From Tupaia tana (lineage: Eukaryota > Chordata > Mammalia > Scandentia > Tupaiidae): 64,000 nt of DNA. The position numbers were made by a program, and so were the translations under genes. The stretch covers positions 47,606,858 through 47,670,857 of the forward strand of contig JAKSZU010000012.1 of NCBI GenBank assembly GCA_026018925.1. The letters run 5' to 3'. Positions 25,610-37,800 of this stretch are shown piece after piece. The notes under the pieces are model-generated. The model ran no database searches. It worked only from the letters and a program-made list of their open reading frames with translations, and had not been told where the DNA came from. Within the stretch, counting starts at the first letter, position 1, and every line of letters begins with the position of its first letter.

Positions 25610-25869
25610 TTTTTGGAGAGGTTTTCGCTATAGGGCACGTGTGCTCGCCAGACAGACAGAGAGAGACAGAGAGACAGAAAGCGAGAAATCACCCCCCAGG
25701 GGGGATGGTCACGCCGCAATCTCTTCTCCTCCATTCTCCTCTCGGGATCTTGGGCACGCACGCACATGCACCCAGCGTGAGTTTTTTAAGCCACCGGGTC
25801 CGGGACGCAAACCGCGGTCGACTACGTGGGAGTCCAGCGACATAGCCATTATGCTAACTGCTGGTTCCC
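25610..25869 (-). mobile_element. Family A SINE, very young
   Basis: Perfect 17-bp duplication aagctctagtgatcttt (25593-25609, 25870-25886). The body is near-identical to the other young copies; the tail is only about 8 T. Confidence 0.96.
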
Positions 25870-26346
25870 AAGCTCTAGTGATCTTTGATTAGCTCTAGAG
25901 TGTCAAATCTTATCAGAGAATGGGATTAAAATCATAAACCTTCTGATAATATACACGTGATTTGAGATTCTCAATGTGGGTTAAAATTTTTAGAAGTTAC
26001 CTTATTGATATGTCATCTTTATCTTGAAATAATATTTAGACAAAATTCTTTGTTTATTTAGCCAATTATAATCACATCAATTTGTGTCATTAAATATGCA
26101 ATAACATTTATTGTTATAGAATGTCATGTCAATTTTTTATTTTAAACATAATTACTTTTAAATTTAAATTATGTTTACTTGTGATTATTTTTTAGCAATG
26201 CTGCACAAATGTACAATAATGACATTAATTTTATTTTTAAATACATTTAGTAGAACATGTGGGTTTGCTAACATAAGTATATAATATTACCACAGTTTCA
26301 TCAACAGCTGAGTGCTACCTGATGAGACCCTGAAAGAAAGAACTGA

Positions 26347-26600
26347 GGTTTTGTTTTGTTTTTTGAGAGATTTTTGCTATAGGGCATGTTTAGGAAAGAC
26401 AGATAGAAAGTAATAAATCACCTCTTGGGGGAATGGCCACGTTATAATCCTTTCTCCTCCATTCTCCGCTTGGGATTTTGGCCATACATGCACACGTGTC
26501 TGGTGTGAGTTTCAAATCACTGGGTCTGGGACTTGAACTGCAGTTGGCTATGTGGGAGTCCAGTGCCTTAACCATCATACTACCTGGTGCCCCCATCCCC
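26347..26600 (-). mobile_element. Family A SINE, older
   Basis: (GTTTT)n tail, body and tRNA head recognisable. Confidence 0.88.
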
Positions 26601-26813
26601 CAGTTACATTTTTAATTTTAGAATTTGGGGTTAGATTATTTTTCTAATATAGAGCCCTAAAAAATTTCCAGTTCTTCTTTAAGGTTCACCAAATGGTATT
26701 AAGGAATTTAATACCATAATTCCTAGAGCATGACTATGCACTGTATGGAGAACACCAAGATAATATAATACTTTTTCTATTTGAATTTTCAAAATGTGTA
26801 TGACTTATGTGAA

Positions 26814-27212
26814 GGGATTTAAAAAGTTTATGGAAGCATTGAATAAAAATATGAGCTTATTGGAACCAGGAGATGGCATAATGGTTACATTGCTGGACTC
26901 CCACATAGTTGACTATGGTTTGAGTCCCAGATCTGGCATTTTAAAACTCAGTCTGGCACTTGTGTGTGTGTGTGCCCAAGATCCCAAAAGGAGAATGGAG
27001 AAGAAGGGATTGTGGTATGGCCATTCCCTCTGGGGGGTGATTTCTCACTTTCTGGCTCTCTCTGTCTCTCCAGCAAGTGCACACACCCCATGGGGGGGGG
27101 GAATATATATATATATATATGTAAAAATGTGAACTTATTCTGGTGAAAACAATTTTGAAATCCATGCACAGTGTCTTCCATAATATCATTTCTGTAAATT
27201 TTTTGAAGGCCC
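26814..27212. mobile_element. Mariner-type MITE split by a SINE
   Basis: Terminal inverted repeats aaaaagtttatggaag and (complement of) taaattttttgaaggccc. The interior matches the intact copy at 31723-31841. The SINE at 26862-27122 interrupts it. Confidence 0.7.
26862..27122 (+). mobile_element. Family A SINE inside the MITE
   Basis: Imperfect duplication aaaaat(a/g)tga(g/a)cttatt at 26845-26861 and 27123-27139. The tail is followed by (TA)n. Confidence 0.9.
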
Positions 27213-27889
27213 TCTCTCGCTTGAGTAAAGGAAATTCATAGAATACAAAGACAACAACCTATTTTTTCTCCACCACCATCCTTTCCAAACATTCTTAATG
27301 GGGCTAGTTCTTTGCCTCTAATTTGACATCTTAGGTAAGATATTGTTAGCAAACGAAAGCTCTCTAGTCAGCTTAGTAATAACATCCTCTGCAAGAATCA
27401 AATCCCAACTGTCATTTAAAGTTAAAACTTCACCTTTCCAATAGCTTGGGTCTTCTTTAGACAGAATAACTAACAGGGAAGGTAGGGAAGAGTGTTTTCT
27501 TTTTCTCCAACTCTCCTCCCATCTTGCTAAGAGAGATATCTGATCATTACGAGTCAAGGGCAGGAGAGGTACAGAGCAGAAAATGTCTTCCTTGATTGGT
27601 ACTCTCCCACCTTGATGCTAATCCTATCCAGGATGGTAGATGTTGAGTATATTCATGGTGCCATTAATGGGATTCCCTGGATAAGGTTTCCTTCTATTCT
27701 ATTGTATGTAGCTGGTTACTCATGATTCCTTTTATGGCCTCATTCTCTTGAGAGTCTACTTGTTCCCACTAGAATTTGGGGTACATAACCATGGGCTCCT
27801 TTCAGAGCAAGTACCAAGACCACCCAGGTGGAGTCTCTTTCTTATGGCCCAGAGTAGAAATACAACCATCCTAATACTATATACTCTTT
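27213..27889. other. Unassigned DNA with a 79-codon minus frame
   Basis: The minus-strand frame 27318-27557 has a protein-like composition (WEESWRKRK, then SKEDPSYWKGEVLTLNDSW). I do not recognise it, and it has no upstream exon signal. Confidence 0.3.
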
Positions 27890-28492
27890 TTGCTTACCTG
27901 TGGCAGACAGACTCTAGGGAGGCTCTTACGATTCTTGCCTCCTGGTTTTGCGATTGTTTCCTTGTGTGATCGTTTCCCTGTGAACATAGGCAAGACCTGG
28001 GACTTGCTTTGAATTAGCAGCACATGGAAAACATGGCAGGATGTATGTTATTACATGATTATGCTATAGAAGATAGTAGACTCTGGTATACCATTCTCCC
28101 TCTTGCTGGCTTTGAGGAAACCATCAGTCATGTTGGGAAGCTCCATATGATAAGAAACTATGGGAAACCTTTAGAAATTAAGGATGATCTACTAACAGCC
28201 TAGAAAGACCTTCAGCCAACACTCAGCAAGAAATGAGTCTCATCCCTTTATCCTACCACTGTGAAGAACTGAATTCTGCAAACAATGTAAGCTTACAAGT
28301 GGATCCTCCTCAAATGAGCCTCAGCTGAGACTTCAGTCCTACCAACTCCTGATTGCAACTTGATGAGACTCTGAAGCAAAGAATGCAGTAAAGTCATCCC
28401 CAGAGTCCTGACCCACAGAAATTGTGAGATAATAAGGGTGTTATTTGAAATTGCTGTTTACAGTAATTTGTTATGTAGGAACAGATAAATAC
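27890..28492 (+). mobile_element. Old LTR-type repeat (MaLR-like)
   Basis: The end reads 'agaaattgtgagataataag', then 'cagtaatttgttatgtagg', like common mammalian LTR ends with a polyadenylation region. Name not verified. Confidence 0.5.
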
Positions 28493-28769
28493 ACTGGCCA
28501 AAGAGTAGAAAATTCTGGATTTAGCCTCTTCTGGTTTCTCAGAGTGTGTTAGACCCAAGTCTCCTGTTTTTCCTAAACCATAAAGGACCTACATTAAGCT
28601 CCTGATGTGGTTCTCTGGAGTCTTTCTATGCTAAAGGTCAGAGGAAAGTTCCTCCATTCCTCTTCTGTAATAGGGGAAAGAAAGCACAGATCTTGCAACA
28701 ATTTTCAATGAATCACTCAGTAGAGTTTTCAAATGACATTCTGTTTCTTTCTCTTTGTTTTATTATCAT

Positions 28770-29003
28770 GGTGTGTGTGCTCATCAAAAAGAAAAACAAA
28801 GGCAGAGAAAGAGAGAGAGAAAGCACCCCTCAATCGGATGCGGACACACTACAACTCCTTCTCCTCCATTTCTCTATCCTGTCAAGATTTTGGTCATGCA
28901 CCCACATGCGCTGGTGTGTCTCTCAAGCCACTGAAACTGGGACTTGAACTGTGACCAGCTATGTGGGATCCAGCTCCTCATACCTTTGGGCTCTGGGGCT
29001 AAC
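28770..29003 (-). mobile_element. Family A-related SINE, old
   Basis: Body with 'acaactccttctcctccatt' and head to ggggctaaccc. Weak duplication acattctgt. Confidence 0.85.
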
Positions 29004-29009
29004 CCAACA

Positions 29010-30000
29010 TTCTGTCTCTAATAAAAGTCTCTTATTTCCATAGCTATCTTTATTTTATAAGTTCATTGAGAAAACCATTTTTGGCTCTCTCCCTTGTAAT
29101 TTCTGCCAGGGAACATGTTTCGTTTTGTAGATTGGGAGCAGTTGTCATCTCCATGCAAACTAAGAACAGGAGTGGCAGGAGTAGTCTTCTAGGTACAGGC
29201 AATAAGGGGAGGCATCGTCAACAAAACATTTTACAACAGTAACAAGGCTGCCATCTGTTTTTATCATCGATATGTAAGCAATTCTATACAATAGTGATAA
29301 TAAAATACTACTCTTGAAAAAAAAAAATTTTTTTTGTTTTGGTTTAAATTCTCACCTTAACAATTGTTGTCCGGGAAATGACTCCATGACTCCATGACTC
29401 ATCTCACTGCCCTGCCCTTGGAATAACTCCGTGTCATCTCCGTGGGTCCAAGGTGAAACTGAGCAGGAAGAATCTCCTGCCTATGTCCTCTTACATCTGG
29501 ACTGACATTTTAGCTTCTAGCTTTTGCATTGCCTGTAAGGCTGGATAAGAAATAGCCGCCCTTCTCCAGGACACTTTGCTGCCACCTGCTGGTAAATTAT
29601 TGTACAAAGTATACAAATCCATGGCAGGTTGGAATAATGAATGGAGTCTTAGATATGTGAAGTGTTCCCTCTGCACATTAAAATGCAGTGGTGGTGTACG
29701 TCCGTGCAGTTAGAAAGCAAGTGGAACATCTAGCATTAGCAAAACTATAAAGAATGAAGATGCACGTTTTCCGCCATATATTACTTTTGTTTGTTTGGTC
29801 TAACAAGAGTGTTAACCAGAAAATTACTTGGGTTGTCTTGAGGATTCTGTGTATGCCTGTTTATGAGTGTGGGCAGGAGGCTGGGCTCCTCGGAGAAAAT
29901 GAGGGTGTCAGGCTATGGAGGGTAAACCAGTTTTATCTAGGTAAACAAGGCAAAGAGAGAGAACAAAGAAGACGAATAGGAAACTCACAAGTGCTCATGA
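29010..30000. other. Unassigned intergenic DNA
   Basis: No gene recognised. Confidence 0.35.
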
Positions 30001-30150
30001 AATTACACAGTGTTGGGCAATGTTCCAAGTGTTTGGTCCATATTTTCTCAACCTATTACAACAGAGTACTCTTATGTATTTAACTAACTCCACTACAAAG
30101 ACAGAGAGGAAGGTGACGAGAAGTTAAGGAAGTTGCTCAAGGTCAATTTT
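30000..30150 (+). mobile_element. MIR (3' part)
   Basis: Layout of 'ttccaagtgtttggtccata', 'acaaagacagagaggaaggt' and 'gttgctcaaggtca' follows MIR. Confidence 0.6.
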
Positions 30151-31118
30151 TTGTGTATGTTTGAGGAAGTGAATGGAGAGGCTCTTGCTTTTGGAGAGAA
30201 GTGCTTGTGCATCCGATCTGCAGAGTTTGACATCTTGTGTCCTCTCTGAGGCCACACTGACCTGAGTTCCAGGACAGAAACAAATTGTTCTACAATCGCT
30301 TGTGTCACTCCCCACATCAGAGAGCCGACGCTCCAAGGCTGGACTTGCCCATAGGAAGGCTCTCTGCTTTGAGATTCATGTTGTCTCCTTTCTTTTATCA
30401 TTTCTGAATCGGCTTTACGCAAAGGTCAGATGATAAATGTTTCAAAATAGTTTTAAATTTTTAATTGTGAAGCTTTTGAAACCAAGAATAAAAGTCCATA
30501 AAATAATAAAACAGATATCTAGATACTTTCCCTAGAGATTTAAACAACATAATTGTTTTCTGTGTTTAAGTCCATTCTTTTTCTCTCTTCATAAATAAAA
30601 TGCTTCCGACAGCCCTAAAGCTGCCCTGTCTCCTGCCCTTGCCTGGTGCCTGTGGGGTAGCCACGGTTAGAACAGACCTGCCTTTGTCTCTGACCTCACG
30701 TTCCCTGTGGCAGAACTTTCCATAGAGAAACACACCTGCTTATTTCCACTCCTTCACCTGCTCTTCTTCAAGGAGAGAGGTAAATGATGCTCAGAATTGC
30801 AGAGTTTAGAACAAGGGATTGGGTTTGTGTGGTTCAATCCTCTGAGTTCCTTTGTTTGAGATCCAGTCTGCTCTGCCCCTCTTCTTCTGGAATTTGGAAA
30901 TACCTCCTCTGATTGGGAAGACTTCTTGTGACCCCAACCCCGCTCTGCCAGTGACCCATTTGGTACATCGATTGAATTCCATTTGGCCTTGAGCTGAAGG
31001 AGTGCTTTCCTTTCATCTCATCAGGAATAAAGTGATATTTTGGTTTTCACCTGCGTATGTGCTGTGTAATATTTTCTGTGTTTCTACACATGGGAAGAGA
31101 AGAAAAGGCTATTATGTA
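30151..31118. other. Unassigned intergenic DNA
   Basis: No gene recognised. Confidence 0.35.
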
Positions 31119-31189
31119 TTAGGTTGGCAGGAAAGTTTCTATGTTTTTTTTCTATCCAAAAATGTGTCATGACTTTCCAGACAACCTAA
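31119..31189. mobile_element. 71-bp mariner-like MITE (copy 1)
   Basis: Terminal inverted repeats ttaggttggcaggaaagt and actttccagacaacctaa match at 16 of 18 positions. The ttaggttg end is typical of cecropia-type mariners. Two related copies lie at 31495-31574 and 46971-47035. Confidence 0.75.
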
Positions 31190-31494
31190 AACTCCCCCAA
31201 ATTTCTAAATTTTATGTCCAGAGACTAGGAACATTGAAAAATAAAAACTGGCACTTGGGAAATCTGTTGCAGCTTTGTTTGAGTGGCTTCAAAACAAGAG
31301 CTGAGTCTAGTCTTTGTTTTAAGTTTGTAAAGTGGGAGGATGTTATACATATCATATTATACCTATCACTGGGAGATGAAATGGCCAAGCCTTGCTTGAA
31401 CAGTGGATGCTCCTGAAGACTTAGTGTAGGGAGTATGTCAGGAAGACAGAAACACTCAGGCAAGAAGGTAAAGAAAACAGTGAGAATGGAAAAC

Positions 31495-31574
31495 ATTAGG
31501 CTGTCAGGAAAATCATTATGTATTTTTATGTTTTCCTATGCAAAAATGTGTCATAACTTTCCCAACAACCCAAT
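31495..31574. mobile_element. Mariner-like MITE (copy 2)
   Basis: Shares the core caaaaatgtgtcat(a/g)actttcc with copy 1; the ends are more diverged. Confidence 0.65.
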
Positions 31575-31722
31575 ACTACACTCAACTAGCAGCATCAATC
31601 TGACATCCACACATAAGGAAATGGACCCATTTAAGAAGCAGATACAGTATTAGTAGTTCATCTGAGCCTTTCAGAATATAAGAACACTTTCGAGGGTTAC
31701 AGAATACCAGGCTCATATAGGT

Positions 31723-31841
31723 GGTCTTCAGAAAGTTAGTGCATAAGACATATTATGAAGAATCTCTGCATGGATTTGAATTATTTTTGTACCAAAACAA
31801 ACTCATATTTTAATCCATTTTTCTACAAACTTTCTGAAGTC
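31723..31841. mobile_element. Mariner-type MITE, intact (119 bp)
   Basis: Inverted ends ggtcttcagaaagttagtgc and ctacaaactttctgaag. The same family is interrupted at 26814-27212 and 52766-53452. Resembles Hsmar2-class ends as I recall them. Confidence 0.7.
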
Positions 31842-31997
31842 TTTTTATATATGATTCCTGCAACAGGAATAAAAAAATTGTACAGAAAAAATAAGGATCA
31901 CATTGATGACTTTCTCCAGTTTAGGTTGCAGTTCAGATAGGTACAACATCTAAATAAACCTTTTACTCTGAGTGCTAGAAATTAAAGATAGAAAATG

Positions 31998-32146
31998 GGA
32001 TGTGCGTGCGTGCCCAAGATCCCAAGAGGAGAATAGAAATTGAATTTCCTGCTTTCTATCTCTCTGTCTCTCTCTGTCTGTCTGGCAAACGCATGCGCCC
32101 TATAGCAAAAAAAAAAACCTCTCCAAAAAAAGAAAAAAAAAAAAAA
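31998..32146 (+). mobile_element. Family A SINE, 5'-truncated and internally deleted
   Basis: Starts at gtgcgtgcgtgcccaagatc; the block with the G/C palindrome is missing. Confidence 0.88.
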
Positions 32147-32148
32147 GA

Positions 32149-32519
32149 ATAGAAAACGGCAAGAGGAGTAGAAAGAAATGAAGCAATGCTAAGGAAATGG
32201 ATGAATAAAGTTGGAGAGAGGCAATAAAAACTTGCTTCTCTTGTCTGGTACATGTGAAACACCAGCACAATTAGGCAAAAAAAAAATTAAACTCTTCTCC
32301 CCCAGGAATTTTGGTTTTCTCTTATGGGTAGAAAATTGATACTGAGCTGAGGAGTAACCATGAATACAACAGACTTTAGCATGTAATGCTATTGCGCATT
32401 TGCTTGTGCAAAAGAAATATGCCTCATATTGGTATAAAGTTGACACAATACTGACCATTACTATCCTGTTGTACTCTTATTCCAAAGTCAAATAATTTTT
32501 CTGTTGCTGTTGTGCTTTT
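32149..32519. other. Unassigned intergenic DNA
   Basis: Nothing recognised. Confidence 0.35.
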
Positions 32520-32534
32520 AAAAGATAACATGTC

Positions 32535-32798
32535 CGGGGAACCAGCAGTTAGCGTAATGGCTATGTCGCTGGACTCCCATGTAGTCGACCGCGGTTCACG
32601 TCCCGGACCCAGTGGCTTAAAACTCACGCCGGGCGCGTGTGCGTGCGTGCCCAAGATCCCGAGAGGAGAATGGAGGAGAAGGGATTGCGGCGTGACCATC
32701 CCCCCTGGGGGGTGATTTCTCGCTTTCTGTCTCTATGTCTCTTTCTCTCTGTCTGGCGAGCGCACGCGCCCTATAGAGAAAAACCTCTCCAAAAAAAA
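32535..32798 (+). mobile_element. Family A SINE, very young
   Basis: Duplication aaaagataacat at 32520-32531 and 32799-32810. Full length. Confidence 0.96.
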
Positions 32799-32984
32799 AA
32801 AAGATAACATTTCTTTCTCTGCATGCAAATGTGTTTGGGAATGGATTTGCTGTGGTTTCACTTCTCTGCCCCACAGAGATTGGATATTTGGCTTTGGGCA
32901 GGTGGTCACACTGCTATTCATGCATTCAATATTCATCTAAAATACATTAATTGAGGGATAAAGTACCAGCCACTGTACATTTTT

Positions 32985-33036
32985 TTTCCCAGCCAGCCTG
33001 GATCATGGCACATGTTGAATGAGCTAATCAGGTGGT
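32985..33036 (-). mobile_element. Family B SINE fragment
   Basis: cagccagcctggatcatg and following; cut off by the T run of the 33037 retrocopy. Confidence 0.5.
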
Positions 33037-33072
<36 letters not shown>

Positions 33073-34000
33073 CAATCAGTATGCACTTTATTTCAAGCCA
33101 AGAGATTACATAAGACCAACAAACTAAGTGTAGGCAAACTGTTTATTCACATTTGAGAAATTACATGGTTTCTACTTAGGGTCTAAAAAGTAGTTTGTTG
33201 TGACAGCAGACTTTAACTTGAAACTGCCTGAAGGTGTTTTAAAGTGTATTATAAGGGTGTTGACAGAAGAAAAAATACAGTGTTATGAAAGTATACACAA
33301 CTTATCACCACAGTGTACACCTATGTTCACCTGTTCTTCAAAGGTAGTGAAAAATATTAGTAAGTCATTCAAATAAATGCTCAGAATTACCAAGGAACAG
33401 TTAAAAACAATCAGAATCCAAATAGGTTATTTATATCATATTTATCTATAAAGTGACAACACTAAAAACCACATTGAAAACCAGTGTTTTAAACTTTGAA
33501 TGTGGGATTTAAAAATATTCTATTAACGTTAGAGTGCAATAATTTTCTTAACCAAACAGTATTTGACTAGCAATTCTGATGTAATATACAACTGTAATAT
33601 TCCTAAAAGGAATATCTACATACTATGGGCTATTGCATTTTGCAAATCAGTACAAAAATTTGTCCATCATTTATATATTTTATATTTATATACTTTTTTA
33701 AAAATTAGATTTTATTGCTAAGTTAATTTAGAATTTAAATTAAATTTAGAAACCTAATATAATACTCTCCATAACTTTCTCCCCAATCTTTTTTTAATAT
33801 TTTTATCTTTAAACACTGGAAGCAAATGATTACCAAAATGAGACTGCAACATAAGGCATTTAAAAGAAAAATAATTAGGTGCCATTTGGCATTTTATTTC
33901 AAAAGCATATTTGTCTCACTTTTTTCACTAGCAAGAGACTAAAACACGAACCTTTTTCATAAATATGACTATATTAACCAGAACACAAAATAAAAAGTTA
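33037..34000 (-). pseudogene. Unidentified 3'UTR-like retrocopy (minus strand)
   Basis: A pure T run of about 35 bases (33038-33072) is followed on the minus-strand reading by AATAAA about 20 bases inside the tail (33088-33093 as tttatt). A second AATAAA lies further in. The body is AT-rich, has no ORF above 60 codons and looks like mRNA 3'UTR. The long pure tail argues for a young insertion. I could not name the parent or find a target duplication, so the upper boundary is uncertain; it may extend to about 34650. It abuts a truncated family B SINE (32985-33036). Confidence 0.5.
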
Positions 34001-34704
34001 ATGGGCATCACTTAGATATCTAAAGCAAAGGTAATACTTTCCCACTCACCTGAAAGAAAAATACTTTTGATGTGAGTATATAGCCTTTAGGTCAATGGAC
34101 AAAAGTTCTGAAATAAGTTGCTCTTTTTACTTGTCATGCTATTTGGAAGAGACTTTAAAGGGAAAAGGGAAGAAGCTGCGAAAGTCAATGTTCCTAGTTG
34201 CTACTGTTAGCCACTTCACAGAGAAAGAATAAATCAGAAATGGGAAGTACCGAGACACCAAGAGAGAACTGTGCCTCGTGTAAGAAAATGGGGACAGGAT
34301 CTACAAAGTGTTGTGTGTAGGAGAATAGTCAAGGTGAGTTAAGGACAGAGACGCAGATTTCCTTATCTATGGCTGATGGGTAGGGCCAGATTGAACTGGA
34401 AGAAGCTCAATTCATACCTTTTATTGTAAGGATGGAGAGTGGGATGCAATGTCATGATGCCATTTCCTATTTCTAGAAGAAAATGACCTTAGTTCAGAGC
34501 AAAGTATAAAGTTATAAACCTCTAAAGGACTAGATGTTCCAAGAATAAAACACTTTTCACTCCTCCCCATCAGAGGAGAAAGGGTAATACGTCTTTACCA
34601 ATAAATTCGGGTGCAGGAGAAAAAGAAACCTCAAATCCTCAAGAGAATTCCCCTAGCACTCATGGCATGAGTTCTTGTCTTCAAAAACATGTGAAAGGGA
34701 GTGT

Positions 34705-34971
34705 AAGGGACCAGCAGCTAGCATAATGGTTGTGTTGCTGGACTCCCACATAGCCACCCGTGGTGCGAGTTCCGGACCCAGTGGCTTAAACTCACACCAG
34801 GTGTGTGTGCGTGCGTGCCCAAGATCCCGAGAGGAGAATGGAGGAGAAGGGATTGCAGCGTGACCATCCCCCCGGGGGGGGGGGGGTGATTTCTCGCTTT
34901 CTATCTCTCTGTCTCTCTCTGTCTTTCTGGCGAGTGCATGTGCCCTATAGTATAAACCTCTCCAAAAAAAA
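34705..34971 (+). mobile_element. Family A SINE, young
   Basis: Duplication aagggagtgta at 34694-34704 and 34972-34982. A 25-bp tandem repeat (34974-35022) starts inside the right copy. Confidence 0.94.
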
Positions 34972-35022
34972 AAGGGAGTGTACAATGTTAATGTATGAGG
35001 GAGTGTACAATGTTAATGTATG

Positions 35023-35628
35023 CATAAATACAAATAGTTCTAATACTTGCTTTCTAATTATTTTCATCTCCTGCCCTATCTCCATTACCCTTCCACCCAG
35101 ATATCCTTTCATCAAACTCCTAGTCGTAACTTAGCATTTTCCTGCACCTTCAGGACCATTACCCCCAGATAGCTCTCCTTTGAGATGCTTTGTGAATTTG
35201 ATTCTATTTTTGCTTTTTATACATGGCATTTTCCAGTCAGCTTTTTTTGGGGGGTTGCTTTTCTATAAGTTCAAAAGTAATAGTCATCTTTATTGTCATT
35301 AACCAAGCACTTCCTTATGCCACATATCAACTCTTATAATAATTCTTTGACTTAATTATCGGTGAATCAATTGCATCCAAGACAGAATAATGTACAATAT
35401 TCACATTCATGAGGTGTTTCAATGCATTGTATGACACAAAGATTCAAATAAATGCTAGTATTTTAAGTTATTATTAATCTACATTCATATTGCTTTAAAG
35501 ATGTTTCTCTGACATATTTTGTCAGTTTATCATAGTGCATTTTTTTGTACCCTCTTTTTTTCTTTGGCATCATTACTGAGTTTATTCAATCTCCTATAGA
35601 TTTGTATAGAGGGAATAAACATGGGCTT
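35023..35628. other. Unassigned intergenic DNA
   Basis: Nothing recognised, apart from an MIR start near 35605. Confidence 0.35.
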
Positions 35629-36480
35629 GGAGCCAGAAATTCTTTTTTTTTTCCCAAGAAAATTGCTTTATTCTAATTAACTCATTAAACAATTCCAACA
35701 ACTGGTTTAAGGTTACACAATTATCTGCCCAGCCCCAGATTCTACATCATTTCAATGAACTTCCTCACAGAATAATATCCTCTTTCATTGTAATTCCTAA
35801 AGGAAGCTACTGATAACAGAAGAGGTTTAACTGATGATTTTACACTTCATAATTTCACTGTCAATTATTTGTTCACACTAAATTAACTTAGTCATGAGAG
35901 TCAACTTCTTTATTTCTTCAGTATGAACAACTTGATTAGGATAATCCATTTGCAAATCTGCACTGTTTCAGCACCTCACTGAAACCCTCAATGTCACTCT
36001 GGTTCTGGGCACACTCCAAAAACTGTTTTGTCTCATAGTGGCCAGGTCCAAACTACTGCTGCTGCTCATAGGCTGCCTAGGTTCCCTGAGGCTCCTGGTA
36101 AGTGAAATCAGGCCTGGAGGGCTCAGTGTTACTTCCTCCACTGAAGCCCCCAGTGATGCCATGCCCCAGCGTGTGTCCCACAGCAGAGCCCACAGCCACA
36201 CCAGCTGCAGTGGTTGCCATCTGGGCCTTCAGACCTGGCTGCCACGGTGCAGCAACAGGAGAGCCGACGGCAGGTGGTGGGGCCACTATGGGCAGCTGAG
36301 CTGCTGGCCTGGGGGCAGCTCTCATTTGCGGTGCCCGGCTGTGTGGCTTCAGCTTCCATGCGGCATCGCAAGCACACAGAACTGGAGCCAGAAATTCTAG
36401 TTTCAAACTCTAGATCCTGCTCTTTCTGAGCTTTCTGGTCAAGTTTCCCAACATTAGGCAGTGCCCTGAGATGTCTGGGG
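35605..36480 (+). mobile_element. MIR split by the CHCHD2 retrocopy
   Basis: 'acatgggcttggagccagaa' to the left continues as 'tctagtttcaaactctagat' to the right, following the MIR consensus. Confidence 0.7.
35644..36383 (-). pseudogene. CHCHD2: CHCHD2 processed pseudogene
   Basis: Retrocopy of CHCHD2, a mitochondrial twin-CX9C protein. A perfect 15-bp target duplication (ggagccagaaattct, 35629-35643 and 36384-36398) flanks it; the A-tail is at 35644-35652 (read as T) and AATAAA is present just inside. The copy begins at the parental ATG (36364-36366), reads M-P-H-G-S and then meets TGA. Shortly after, a deletion of about 20 bp shifts the frame. Downstream, the Ala/Pro-rich stretch, the hydrophobic [19 protein letters not shown] segment and part of the CHCH region ([14 protein letters not shown]) are recognisable, and the parental stop equivalent is at 35936-35938. 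It is clearly disabled. It landed inside an older MIR, whose halves flank it. Confidence 0.95.
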
Positions 36481-36655
36481 TTGCCCTCCTGAAATTGTAT
36501 GATAAATTAAACAAACTCAGTTCTGCACACACCAAATACACCAGTTCCTCTGTGTTTGTGCGTGTGTGTGCGCACACACTAACAGGCATGTGCTAGAACA
36601 AGGCTAAAGTCATGGAGACTCTTGCCAAGAAGTTGCTTAAGTAAGACACGCTCAT

Positions 36656-36689
<34 letters not shown>

Positions 36690-37800
36690 TGTCTTTCTCT
36701 CTCTCTTAGGTCTTTAACATGCGAAGATTCCAAGACTGAGAAGTACCTGAGAGACCAGTTGGATACTTTATAAATACAGCTCAGAGCTTGAGGGACCTTG
36801 GGGGTATTTCTACACAATTCCCTGCAATGAGCTGTAAGAAACTATGGCCCAAAGAAAGTGATTCATGTGTGTCATGAAGTGGATGGATCTATAACCTAGT
36901 TTCCCAGACTTTTTGCTTAATTATTATTTCCTTGACATTGAAGTGATTTAATTGAGCCACAAGAGGGAGTCAGTAGGTAAGAAAATGTGCTGTGAATTCT
37001 CACCTAACCCAGTCTCTTGGGAGGGTCTCTGGAAAGGAAGACTTTCAGGTCTGATTTTGTGTACTGGATCTGGGTTGCATCTAATTTATATCCAATGCTC
37101 TCGGGCATATAATGGATACATTAATTCATCTCTCTGAGCATCAAGTTTTTCGCAACAGTTAAATAGAGATAATATTACTTATATCGAAAGATGCTTATAA
37201 GGATACTTGAGATTAAATATTTTTTTTGCTAAAAAGTTTACTACAATGTTAACTCAAGATGATAGGTATTGATGATGATAGAGGCAGCGATTGTTCTTTC
37301 ATTCAAAGAATGCTTTTTGTTCTTTTTTTTGTTTTGTTTTGTTTTTTTTTTCTTTTCTCTATCTCCACCTCATTCTCCCAGTCTGGGTAAGTTGAAAGAA
37401 ATATTTTAGACTTTGTCTAATTGTGATCCATTTTAGTCTCCTTTCTTCATCAAATCTGAGCACCCGTAGGGTGTAGGAGGATGTGACGGAGAAGCCAAGA
37501 CTGCAAATATCACTTGATTTCATATTCTAAAATGATTTGAGATGTGGATGAGACAGCAGTTACATTGTTTTATCCTCTTTTGCTTTTGGGAGAGTGGATC
37601 TTTCCACAGAAGGCAAGGGTATAGCAAAGGGAGCAAAGAAACAAAGACACCAGGGACAAGCCCTAATATTACTGAGATCTGACATAAGCAGGAATCTTGG
37701 AAGAGAGCTACATTGTAGCATAATTGAGGAGGAAGTGGATACTGTAAGAGGATGTGTCAATGCAGGGGAAGGCAGGGAGGAGAAATTCTTTGCCCTTTTT
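36480..37800. other. Unassigned DNA with (CT)n at 36651-36709
   Basis: No gene recognised. 37120-37290 may be a decayed MIR. Confidence 0.35.

Noticed and set aside
36038..36429. Frames of 65-120 codons on the + strand
   Set aside because: They are antisense to the CHCHD2 retrocopy.
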